Source: Agapanthus africanus
Lineage: Eukaryota; Streptophyta; Magnoliopsida; Asparagales; Amaryllidaceae
Assembly: GCA_030015575.1 (NCBI GenBank)
Contig: JASDDO010000001.1
Span: 322,681,595-322,745,594 of the forward strand
DNA length: 64,000 nucleotides
Direction of reading: 5' to 3'
Each line of letters starts with the position of its first letter. Position 1 is the stretch's first letter. The notes beneath the pieces were generated by a model. It was given only the letters and a program-made list of their open reading frames with translations. It did no database searches and had not been told where the DNA came from. Made by a program: the position numbers and the translations under genes. Below, in pieces: positions 23,843 through 33,985 of this stretch.

Positions 23843-26086
23843 TGTTGGAGATAGTGCCCTCAGAGTCAATTATTAGGTCACAGGTACGTGATTGTAATGA
23901 TTGAGGGAGGACCTATCCCGGTAGGACAGTCTTACTCGAGATGATAGTATGCTATCTGGTTTACCTTTATCATCGTGTACTGTTTTAGGTGACCTGACAC
24001 GTCGCTATTACACGTTGATAGAGCCCCTAGGATTCTTGCTTGACCACCAGCAGTATGAGGGCGATCATATAAGTGGGAGCTGGGGGTCTACAAGCATATC
24101 CTTAAAAGGTCCCTAGTCGTGGGAGTTTCGAGACTGGGCATCGATACTCCATTAGTAGACTAGTGTATACAGTCGAGACCCCGACGAGGGGCGGTGGCCG
24201 GTCTCACAAGCCACTGGTGTCAGTTGGATCACCTAAGATGTATACAGGTGCTCATTGGGTTATGAGTACACCGGACAGGACTCGCCGGGAACATGCTAGT
24301 TGGTCATATACCAGACGTCAGATGGCAGTTCCCTGGTGACATGTGTGCAGGTTAGTTCATCGACCTGGGGATCGTCATTTGTCTCGTGTGAGTTCCCACT
24401 GTACTTTGATTACTACCCTACCACGGCTCAAAGGAGTCGTGCAAACAGGTTTTAGTTGGGTACAGTCCCGAGCCACATGGAGGCAGTGAGCGTATCTTCA
24501 GGGGTTCGTCTCTCCCGGTATTGGGGGTGAGGTCGTGCTGTGTCTAGGAGAGCCATTACACAAAGTCCTTGGCCAAGGCAAGGAGATTTACTGGTAGGTA
24601 TTCCAGTAGTATCTCAGGGTGTTCTGGGCTACACTCCGACACGACTTGTACCGCTTTTGGGGGTCTGACTTTTACCAACCCTCTAGGCCCGCCATGCGAT
24701 ACTCATAGACGAACGGACCGGACTGCACGGATATTGTCACTGACAGGCTCAGTAGGGTGTCAGGATGAGTTCGCTCATCGACGTCCCTTTTAGTCAATAG
24801 CTGGTGGCCCGTTACGTATTGGCTTATACCTCTGACGGGCTAGTGGTTAAATCCACAGCCATTGTATTGACGAGTCTTTAGAGTCCGCCACACTTTCAGT
24901 TACTCAAGTTTCGGGCGAAACGCTGTAGAGGCCGTATGGAGATATGGCAGGGTCCGATCAGATACGTGCGGTATTGCACGGATCAGGATCGGACGGTTTG
25001 TACTAGTAGCCGTATAGGCATATGGCAAGGTTCGATCAGATACGTGCGGTATTGCACGGATCGGGATCGAACGGATATTACTAGCCGGCTTTGGTTTAAG
25101 CCGGTCCTAGTTTAGTACAGTGTAGATTTTGTCTTTTTGCATTTGTATCCCGGACGGAATACAGATGCGGGTGTGTATGCACAGTATCGGGGTTTTCCTG
25201 TAATTTATTACGGGACCAGTTTTCTGGAGTTGCCAGTTTGCATTCCGTTCCGGCCGGTTTTCCTTTGTTCTTTCCCGGCCGGACTTTTCCGATGGAGGGG
25301 GTAATTTGCAGTTTTGCAAATTACTTTTGTGGAGGGGGTTTCTTGTAAAAGATTGATTATGATAGCTTTCATTTCTTTTCAACCATGCTTTTGCTTTATG
25401 AGATTTGATTGTGATAAAGTGAGGGTATGGGTTCAATAGTATAAAGCATGGTGTATGTTTCTTTGTCTCTTGGTGTGGTCACCCTTTCTACATCTCCTAC
25501 ACTCACCTCCCTTCTTGCTTCATATATGGTTTTTCCTCCACCATTCTTCTCACTTGATGAAAGAAGTTTTTCATGGTTGAGAGAAAGAAAAAGATGAGAG
25601 CTTCATCTTTGAGAGAGTAGCATTCTTGATTTCATTTTCGATGCTAGAAAAATGCAAGCACCATTTTTCTTCTTGATTCCTCCATCATCTTTCAAAAGGC
25701 AACAAACCCCAAAGTGAGACATCCACTCTACACTACACTTCCTACAGCATATCTTGAGCATGTCGAGTTGCCGGCTTCATGCGCGAGTTGCCTCGGTATT
25801 GAGGTGGGAGCCCGTAAAAGTACCCGGCTTCGTGGTGCCCTTTCCGACGAGGAGGAGACGGACGGAGATCCCGCGAGGAGATCGGAGTGGAGATGAAGAC
25901 CGGAGGACTTGGATCGTCGGTATACATCTCTTCCCTTTCTTATTAGTAGCGTAGACTTGTTAATGGTTACGATCCGGAGTTTAGTGCGCGGTGGTGCCGG
26001 TTTGCAAAGTCCGCAAAATTTAAGTTTATCACCGTTTCCGCATTCCGGCGTCGGATTGACGGCCGGGGCGCCGCCGTGCACTTACA
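23843..26086 (+). repeat. copia-C 3' LTR (2244 bp)
   Basis: Same length as the 5' LTR. The differences I see are T/C near 16036/23887, C/T in the CCCCTAGG/CCTCTAGG run, and two or three near GTACACTATACT/CTACACTACACT (17881/25728). Confidence 0.95.
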
Positions 26087-26091
26087 GTATT
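26087..26091. other. Target site duplication of copia-C, right (GTATT)
   Basis: Right-hand copy of the 5-bp duplication flanking copia-C. Confidence 0.93.
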
Positions 26092-26250
26092 TACTCTCTT
26101 CACCTCGATCTCCCGGCGATCTACGATCTCCCTGATCAGGTGGTACCGCCTCAAAATGTGCCTGGACTTCTGATGGGACCTGGGTTCCTTCGCTAAACCT
26201 ATAGCTCCGTTGTTGTCGCAATACAGCGGTATTGGATCAACAATGGTAGG

Positions 26251-26295
26251 ATTGCGATACTATACCGCTGTTCCTACCATTGTTGATCCGTTGTT
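26251..26295. repeat. Palindrome centre with scrambled short repeats
   Basis: A 45-bp spacer separates the inverted and forward arms. It contains an extra copy of TTCCTACCATTGTTGATCC (26271-26289) that recurs at 26294-26312 at a 23-bp offset. Before it lies ATTGCGATAC..TACCGCTG, which looks like shuffled pieces of the neighbouring CCGCTGTATTGCGA. Short templated fragments of this kind are typical of repeated template switching. Confidence 0.75.
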
Positions 26296-26562
26296 CCTAC
26301 CATTGTTGATCCAATACCGCTGTATTGCGACAACAACGGAGCTATAGCTTTAGCCAAGGAACCCAGGTCCCATCAGAAGTCCAGGCACATTTTGAGGCGG
26401 TACCACCTGATCAGGGAGATCGTAGATCGCTGGGAGATCGAGGTGAAGAGAGTAAATACGGAGAATAACACTGCAGATCCACTCACGAAGGCCCTACCCC
26501 AGACTCAGTTCGAGCGACTGATCGAGATGATAGGTCTTCGATACGCCAGTACATGGCCTTAG
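26296..26562 (+). pseudogene. copia-A RNase H C-terminal end (detached)
   Basis: This is the open frame from VPTIVDPIPLYCDNN to the TAG at 26560-26562, about 88 codons. It aligns with the last part of the copia-B polyprotein. It carries the late RNase H region (LYCDNNGAIALA, HQKSRHI, ADPLTKALPQ) and ends with the shared GLRYASTWP tail. It is separated from the rest of its gene by the 22-kb inverted and nested block, so it is a remnant. Its start matches the sequence at which gag-pol breaks at 3977, which supports common origin. Confidence 0.85.
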
Positions 26563-26565
26563 TGC

Positions 26566-26576
26566 AAGTGGGAGAT
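26566..26576 (+). other. copia-A polypurine tract
   Basis: AAGTGGGAGAT lies directly before the TGTTAG of the 3' LTR. The same sequence precedes the 3' LTR in copia-B, C and D. It is the expected plus-strand primer site for reverse transcription. Confidence 0.85.
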
Positions 26577-28759
26577 TGTTAGTGTATATGCCCTAGAGGC
26601 CATTACTGTATCATACTAGCTTGTATATTACTTGATGGAAGCTTGGGATATTCACAGTTGTACAGACAATCTTGCTCAAAATGGTAGTATGCTACTTGGT
26701 TTGTCTCTACTTCAATATGTGCATGTGTTTCTTTTAGCATATCGCTTATATACATATTAGTAGAGCCCTTAGGATCTTTGCTTGATTACCAGCGTTGTGA
26801 TGGCGCTCACACTCGTGGGGGCTGGGTAATCCATAAGCACATCCTTAAACAGGTCCCTAGTCGTAGGACTATCGAGACAGGGCATCGATACTCCGGAGTA
26901 GACTAGCGTATGCGCTTCTCATCCCAGCGGGGGAGACGGTCTGTCCCACAGCCATCAGTACGTTGTATTTGAGATAGTATGCGGGTGCTCGTTAGGTTAC
27001 GAGTACACTGGACAGGACTCGTCGGGAACTGTTGGTTGGTATTATACCTATCGTCAGTTATCAGTTCCCAGGTGACATGAGTACAGCTTAGTCCGCCGAC
27101 TTGATACTGTCACTTCGCCTCGAGTGTGTTCCCACTGTACTTAGATTACTACCCTACCACGGCTAAAAGGAGTCGTGCAAAAAGGTAGTAGTTGGGTACA
27201 GTCCCGAAGCACTTGGAGGAAGTGACGGTTAGACAGGATTTGTCTCTCCCGGTATTGGGGGTTGACATCGCGCTGTGTCTAGGAGAGCCATTACACGAGT
27301 AGTCCCTGGCCAGGGCAAGCGAGATATACTGGTAGGTTTCCAGTGTTATCTCAGGGTGTTTTGGGCTACACTCCGACACGACTTGTACCGCTATTAGGGG
27401 ACTGACGTTCACCGCTCCCTAGGCCCGCCATACAATGTATCAGACGAACAGACAGGACTGTACGGAGATTGTCACATACAGGCTCAGTAGGAGTTCGGAT
27501 GGGTTTAGGTCATCGGCCTTCTTATCGACATCTACCTGGGGACCGTTACGTACAGCTAGTGCCGCTTGCGGTCTGTGGTTAAACCCACTGCCAGCATAGT
27601 GTCGAGTCTTTAGAGTCCCACATAGAGAGTTTCCCTGCATTGAGCGAAATGTGTAGAGGCCGTATGGTTTTACGGCAGGGCTACGATCACTTACGTGCAC
27701 TTGTGTGCGTATGCTGTTCGGGCAGGCAATACTAGTGGGCTTTGGTTTAAGCCAGATCCTAGTATTGCACAGATGGATTTGATTTGTCTTCTGTGCATTT
27801 GCATTCTACGGAATGCAGATGCGGGTGTGTATGCACAGTTTTGAGGAGCGATGAAGGAGGAGGTGCCCCATTAGGGTTTTGGCAGTTGGTTCGGCCAAAA
27901 CCATAATGTGGCACGCTCATTAGGGTTTTGACAGTTCGTTTGGTCAAAACCGTTATGAGCCGGAGACATTGTTTACTAATCCTATTAGTGATAATTAGAT
28001 GATGGCTAATTGCATTGACCATTTGACCACCATGACCGCTCTTGATTTTGTTGACCGGTTGACTGGGGTTGACCATTGACCTTCATGAGAGATTTACACT
28101 CTTCTTTTGATTTCATTTTTCTTTTGATTATGAAAATGGTCATTTCAATGTAGCCATCAACTTTATCTTGATGGGATTAGTAATGATAATGCTTTTGCAT
28201 TATTGAACCATGGCTCATTTTCTTTAGCTAATAATTCATTCTCATTTCTCTCTCTTGCTCTTTCTCATGAGAAGAAAAGAAAATGAGCTCTCATGGTTGC
28301 TAAGTTCTCCCCCTTCTTCTTCCTCTTGATTCTATCTTTTGATCTCATGTGTTGAGAGAAAAAGATCCCACAAAGACAAATACATCCATACATCTCCTCT
28401 ACACTTCCTATGGCTTCTTGATTAGCAATCTCTTTGCCCTAGTTGCCTCGGCTCGAGGTGGAGCTCGGTGTACATCTCTCGGGTGGATCGTCTTCGACTC
28501 AAGGAGGCCGCGGAGGTGACCAAGATCCGGATAGATCCTCGGAGCGTGGATGGACGAGCCGGACAGTGGAGAGATGACCCGAAGGACCGGTTTCGTGAGG
28601 TATAATTTCTACGGCATAGTAGTTAAAGCCTCTTGTAGTTTGCTAGTTTCCAGTTTAGCAAAGATCCATGCTTTAAGTCCATGTTGCCTTGCGCCAAATC
28701 ATTGTTTTTCGTCGTTTCCGCCTCCCCGTAAGAACCGGGATGAGCAACGTGGACTTACA
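26577..28759 (+). repeat. copia-A 3' LTR (2183 bp)
   Basis: It begins TGTTAG and ends CTTACA. The first half shares the core block found in every copia LTR of this window (start near TTAGTAGAGCCCTTAGGATC at 26757). The 3' half, with ATTAGGGTTTTGGCAGTTGG, is specific to this family and to its inverted copy. A conserved hairpin GGGAACTG/CAGTTCCC lies at 27024-27069 and a donor-like GTGAG|GTATAA at 28600. The sequence after it (AAATC...) belongs to the family-D LTR. No PBS follows, as expected for a 3' LTR. Confidence 0.88.
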
Positions 28760-30481
28760 AAATCATCACTTTGTCAAAAGCTAGAAAGCTTAAAATGAGG
28801 AAGAAGAAGATGAAACTCAAGTGATGAAAGAATGAATCCATTAAGCTTAAAAATGCAACCATGGGTGAGTATATCATATATCTATCCCTTATAGAGAGTT
28901 AACCATTGTGTATGGTTAATGGTTGAGTTGATAAATATCTTAAGAAAAACAAAAGAGTGGACTAAGTCAATGGTTATCTTAAAGCTTCTCCAAGCTTCCA
29001 ACCATCAAAATATCTCCACTAATTTGTAATTACTTAAGAATAAATATTAACCCTAAAATTAACCCTAACATGGTGTTAGTCTAATATATACATGTTGCAT
29101 GTATAACCTAGCAAGACACAATAATATATATCATATATATATTATATGCTAAAAGAATACAATTAATATATATCACATATATATCAATGTATCAAAAAGT
29201 GAGAAAAGAAAACTTAAGTGAGCTAATATTAGTCAATGTAATTTAATATATCAAATATATATATAATTATACATTAAATTATTAAATCAACTCTTGATTT
29301 AATAATCCGGCTATAATACATATAACCGACCAATATAATATATCGCGAGATTAGAATGCGGTATCACATACTCGCATTAATCTCGGTCCCGCACATATCA
29401 CATATGTGCTCCTACTCCGTTTCGCATGAACCAGGAAACCTCTGTGTAGGACTTTAAAGACTCGTCAATATGCCAGCAGTAGATGATGATCATATCAAAC
29501 ACCCACAAGCCGCAAGCGGTCTGCCAAACGTAACGGACACCCTGGTATTGAGTGATCAGAAGATCAACAAGCAAGTCTGCTATAACTCCTGCGAATCCAA
29601 TCAGTAACACTACCGTACAGTCCGGTCTCTTCGTCTGATATGTCACATATCACAGCCTGGGCATGGTATAACGTCAGACCCTAATAGCCTGATAAGTCAT
29701 GCCGATGCAAGGTCCATAACGGTTCAAGAAACTACTGATAACACTTACCAGTAAATTTCAGTAATCCTGGCTAGGGATTTCCTGTTATGGTCAATCGAGC
29801 ACAGTGCAACATCAACCCCCAATACCGGGAGAGACGAAACCCCTCCTATCACTCATTGCCTCCATGTGATTTGGGACTGTACCAAAAGCCACCATTTTGC
29901 ACGATCTCTTGACCGTGGTAAGGTGGAAATCAAAGCACAGTGGGAATCACACAAGACTCTATGACGATCTCGGGTCTACAGACTAACCTGTACCAGTGTC
30001 ACTAGAGAACTGCTATCCGACGATAGGTATAATACCATCTAGGAGTTCTCGGCGAGTCCGTCCAGTGTACCCAGTCTCCACTGAGGACCCGTATACCTTC
30101 TCTGATGTCAAACACCAATGGATTTGGGATCATCCATCGCCCATCATATGGGTCAAGAAGCGCATACGCTAGTCTACTCTGGAGTATCGATGCCCTGTCT
30201 CGATACTCCCATGACTAGGAACATTTGATGGATGTACTTATCGACTACCCTGTCCCCACTAGTATGATCTGCATTATAATCCTGGTAGTCAAGTACTGAT
30301 CCTAAGGGCTTTATCAACATGTGATCACAAAATAGTATTTGTTTACATGTTAAGATAAAGTGCAACCAGATAGCATACTATCATGTCGAGCAAGAAAGTC
30401 CTTCCTATATATGTCCAAGCATCCACTACAATATACATCGCGTGTATAGTAATGGCCTCTAGGGCATACATATAACTAACA
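28760..30481 (-). repeat. copia-D2: partial family-D LTR, host of copia-A
   Basis: On the minus strand it starts TGTTAG at 30481 and follows the copia-D LTR (38416 onward) for about 1.7 kb until cut by the copia-A insertion at 28759/28760. It contains the conserved GAGAACT-type hairpin. The missing LTR end should lie left of the window, beyond the copia-A 5' LTR. It could be a solo LTR or the 5' LTR of a minus-strand element; the window cannot tell. It is inserted in the gypsy-1 integrase, flanked on the right by CCTAG. Confidence 0.85.
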
Positions 30482-31512
30482 CCTAGGACCAGTAAAGGGT
30501 ATGACACTATTTGGGTGATAGTAGAACGATTGACAAAAGCGGCTCACTTTCTTCCAGTGAAGACCACTTTCAGATTCGCTCAGTATGCTCTGATTTAGGT
30601 TGATGAGATTGTGCGACTACACGGCGTTCCGACTTGCATTGTGTCTGACAGAGGCACCCTGTTCACCAGCCTACTATGGCAGAAACATCAGGAGGCGTTG
30701 GGCTCCCGAATGAGTTTTAGCACAACTTTCCATCCGCAGACCAACGGTCAGTCAAAGAGGACTATTAAGATTCTTGAGGACATTCTCCGAGCTTGCGTTC
30801 TAGATTTCGGTGGCAGCTGGGATCGTCATTTGCCCTTGATGTAGTTCTTCTACAATAACAGCTTTCAGGAGACGATTCAAATGGCACCCTTTGAGGCTCT
30901 ATATGGGAGGAGATGTCGATCACTAGTTTGTTGGACAGAGCTCAGTGAGAGCAATGTTTTGGACCGCAGATTGTGCAGGAGACAACCGAGAAGATCCAGT
31001 TGATTCGGGATAGGATGAGAGCGGCCCAGAGCAGGCAAAATTCTTAGGCGGATAGACGTCGTCGCAGACTGGAATTTGTTGTAGGTGATCATGTTTTCTT
31101 AAGTGTTTCTCCAATGAAGGGTGTGATGAGATTTGGAAGGAATAGAAAGCTTACTCCCAGTTACGTTGGACCCTTTAAGATTCTCGAGCATGTTGGCATA
31201 GTAGCTTATCGTTTGACTCTTCCACCCAGCTTTCCAGATGTTCACCCCGTGTTCCACATATCGATACTCCGCAAGTACCTTCATGACGCCTCTCACACAA
31301 TTCAGCATCAGACGATCCAGCTGGAGCGTGATCTTTCTTTCACCGAGCAGCCGGCAATCATTCTAGATCGGTAGGTGAAGAAAATGATGTCCAAGGTCAT
31401 ACCGTCTGTAAAGGTTCTTTGGTGTGGCCAGAACAACGAAGAGGTCACGTGGGAAACTGAGGACGAGATGAGGAAGAAGTATCCGCATCTCTTCGAAGGT
31501 ACGCGTAGTTAG
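30482..31512 (+). pseudogene. gypsy-1 integrase C-terminal half and chromodomain-like tail
   Basis: The frame reads from KGYDTIWVIVERLTKAAHF through the second integrase Asp (CIVSDRGTLF) and HPQTNGQSKRT to MAPFEALYGRRC. TAG interrupts at 30596-30598 and another TAG follows LPLM at about 30842. A one-base loss near 30960 shifts to the frame holding SPMKGVMRFGR, YVGPFKILEHVG and HPVFHISILRKY. Another TAG at 31372-31374 precedes VKVLW..EEVTWETEDEM, a chromodomain-like end of chromovirus type. The catalytic Glu of GQSE is Lys. The first Asp region is lost to the copia-D2 insertion. It is clearly inactive. Confidence 0.88.
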
Positions 31513-31540
31513 ATTTTAAATTCGGGGGCCGAATTTTTTT

Positions 31541-31553
31541 AAGGGGGGAAGAT
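31541..31553 (+). other. gypsy-1 polypurine tract
   Basis: AAGGGGGGAAGAT directly before TGTAAC. Gypsy-2 has the identical tract at 55174-55186. Confidence 0.88.
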
Positions 31554-33985
31554 TGTAACGCTTTAAAAATCATTTAGGTTAATTGTTTGATAATTAGTAA
31601 TACTAAACGTGTTTTTTGTAAAACTTAATTATAAGTATTTTTCCACCTAAACATAATTATACCTATTTTAACTATGTAATTGCTAGTATTGGTATTTAAT
31701 TAGTCACTTATTAATTGCTAGTTTACTTAATTATTTTTCATAACTATTTATTTATAAATACTATTTTAAGCTTTCACTTACACACTAAATTAGTGATAAT
31801 TACAAATTAGTATAGGTTAATTCAAGTTTTGTGTACCATGACACAATTAAACCAAATTGTAACATGTTATTTTTAGAGTGAAAATTTTGTCATGATAGTT
31901 CTAGATATTTTGAAGAAAACTTAGTAGAAATAAAAGAAAATAAAATACAAAAAAATGAGATAAAGAAGTATGGTGTATTAATGAGGTAAGGTGAACATGT
32001 TTCCTTATCTTTTCCCTCACTCACCTCACCTCTCCCCCTCTTTTTCCCGGTCGAATTCAGCAGCCCCCTCCCCTCTCTTCAACCTCAATTCTTTGCAAAG
32101 CCTCATCTCATCATAAAAAAAAAGAATCCATAAAATCAACACAAATTTTTAGTTTAATCCTTTACAAAAAATTCCTTGTTCAATCTAAGCATGGTCCTTT
32201 GGATCAAGTCTACATTTTGGTTGCAAGCTTGGATCTTTTCCTAAACCATTGTGAGGTATAAATCTTAATCTAATTATTACTTTGTTAATTATTGCTTTAA
32301 ATATAATTTTAATTCGGTGTTAATATAGTTTAATTTCATGTTTTGAATATTAAAGAGAAGGTTTTGGGGTTTAAATTAAGGTTTTTATCACTTAAGTATG
32401 TTAGCTTAGTGTAGTTTAGCATCTAGTAGTTTTTCAAACATAATCTAGTTGTTAACTTGTTGAACCTAGCTTTTAAATTATCTTAATTATGTGTATATGC
32501 AAATTAATTTCAAGTTTAGTGTTTAAAAAGGTGAGGTTAAAATTAGTTAAGTGTTGCATGGCTTGATTAGAATGTTAAGTGTAATTGGTGGCCACTAGGT
32601 TTGTTAAACCACCTAGTTTTGCGCTAAAATGGTTAATTTTACTTAATAGGTTTTTTAGAATAATTAGGTTTTAATTAAGTTTGAGGTTGTGACGATCTAT
32701 AACCTAAATTCTAAGGTATTTAATATGATGTGAATGCGCGATTGGTGTGATTGCATTCTAGCTTTGGAGATTGCTACGCATAGCGACCCCTAGCTGTGGT
32801 TGTGGCGGTGTCGTGCGCGTTTTGTGCACTAAGTGCATGCGCGTCTAGTTAGTGCGCGTTTGTTACTTCGTACCGTTTTTACATCATGTCTATTTAAGTG
32901 GTTAACCTCATATATACTTACTGTGCGATTCTAGGATCGGTTGCGAAGACGTCGGACGCGGCGCGGAAGAGAAAGGCTGTGATTGGATCAGTTTAGCCGA
33001 GGCGTCCCGGTGAGTAGATGTACACATTTATGGGGGGATCGTCTGGATGGCGCAAGGCGCCCGATAGTTAGGAATAATTAGTAGTTCCTGTATTTATTTG
33101 CGTAGTCTCAAATCATCGATATCATGGCATTGCATTTTCTTACATATGATGTTATTACCTAGGACACCAGAGCCATTACTATTGGTTCGTGCGGCACGTG
33201 CACTATTTATGTGAATACACATGCCATTGGTAATTGCTATGTTACGAACACTATAGAACTTGCTTAAATCAGTATATGAGCATTTGCATTATTTATGATA
33301 TGTAACTTGTAGTGGTATATTCATTTCATCAGGATGGATACGTAGGATTGCTAATCATATGTATATATACCTCATTGCATCATTATTCATGCATAGTTTT
33401 CTAGTCACACATCATATTTCATGTTATTGATACCATAAACATCCATCATTACCGACATGTTCATATATTGTGATTTTCTTGGAGATTTCAGTATTTATGA
33501 GATTTCTGGATTTTGGGGGAAAACCGCAAGAATTTACAAACCTATTATCATTTTAAAAATTCAAGTTGCGGTTTTCTCATGATATGATGTATGTGTCGTC
33601 CACCATGAGTTTTCCTTATTTGAGATGGTTTCGAGACCCGATTCGAGGAGTAGGATGAACTGTCTCGGGTACATGGTGGACCCGGTAAGGTACCTCGGGA
33701 CGAGAGTGTTTTTTTAAGGACGACGATGAGCCTGGCAGGGGAATATTACCTACCGGTTATTATTGGCTCGGTGGTTATCCGGAGGATACCGACCGGAGTA
33801 TGGGGATGTGATAGATTTGAGGGCCCATTTGAGAGACGGCTATTGAGATATTGAAATATACATGTATTGTGTCGATACTTGACACAGATTTTCTGTCGAT
33901 TTCACTGATGATGTTCCAGTTTTATTATATAAAGTTTTACTAAGATAAGAACACAGATTTTCTCATACCAGATATATCCAGATTT
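31554..33985 (+). repeat. gypsy-1 3' LTR, 3' truncated
   Basis: Starts TGTAACGC. It resembles the gypsy-2 LTR in places, for example ACATGGTGGACCCGGTA (near 33671 and 50820) and GGATACCGACCGGAGT. It is AT-rich and has no coding content. A donor-like GAG|GTATAAAT lies near 32255. It is lost at about 33985, where copia-E sequence takes over; the exact junction is uncertain by some tens of bases. Confidence 0.75.

Larger units (their letters stand above)
15996..26086 (+). mobile_element. copia-C: full-length copia element with decayed pol (10.09 kb)
   Basis: The LTRs are exactly equal in length (2244 bp) and I see only about four differences between them. PBS, PPT and target duplication are all perfect, so this looks like the youngest insertion in the window. 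Its 5.6-kb interior nevertheless has no coding frame over about 150 codons, and pol survives only as scattered recognisable fragments. It must have been copied and integrated by enzymes from another element. Confidence 0.95.
15874..26250 (-). pseudogene. Inverted copia-A 3' pol tail (RNase H end and PPT), split by copia-C
   Basis: Minus-strand copy of the last part of RNase H, the stop codon and the polypurine tract. It occupies 26250-26092 and 15995-15874 and is interrupted by copia-C at a duplicated GTATT. It mirrors forward bases 26296-26576 almost exactly. It encodes only the C-terminal portion of RNase H and has no start of its own, so it is not a functional gene. It is the inner part of the left arm of the palindrome. 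Confidence 0.85.
1..28759 (+). mobile_element. copia-A: Ty1/copia element, rearranged and hosting two younger elements
   Basis: The window opens inside the untranslated leader of this element: bases 1-110 align with copia-B around 8697-8800. Gag-pol runs to 3977, where it jumps into an inverted copy of the element's own 3' end. The forward 3' end resumes at 26296 and finishes with a polypurine tract and an LTR at 26577-28759. By comparison with copia-B the 5' LTR should end about 1.5 kb left of base 1. The five bases after the 3' LTR are AAATC, so AAATC is predicted immediately before the unseen 5' LTR. Copia-A inserted into the minus-strand family-D LTR that continues at 28760. That 1-3977 and 26296-28759 are one element is inferred from matching sequence and from the shared breakpoint near CAACAAC in RNase H. 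Confidence 0.75.
30482..33985 (+). mobile_element. gypsy-1: old Ty3/gypsy chromovirus remnant
   Basis: It consists of the end of pol (30482-31512), a polypurine tract and the first 2.4 kb of the 3' LTR. The left is cut by copia-D2 and the right by copia-E. It is one of the oldest layers here, judged by its nesting position and its stop codons. Confidence 0.85.

Noticed and set aside
26577-28759. A separate solo LTR unrelated to copia-A
   Set aside because: It is preceded by a PPT and an RNase H tail that continues the frame broken at 3977, so a 3' LTR is the better reading.
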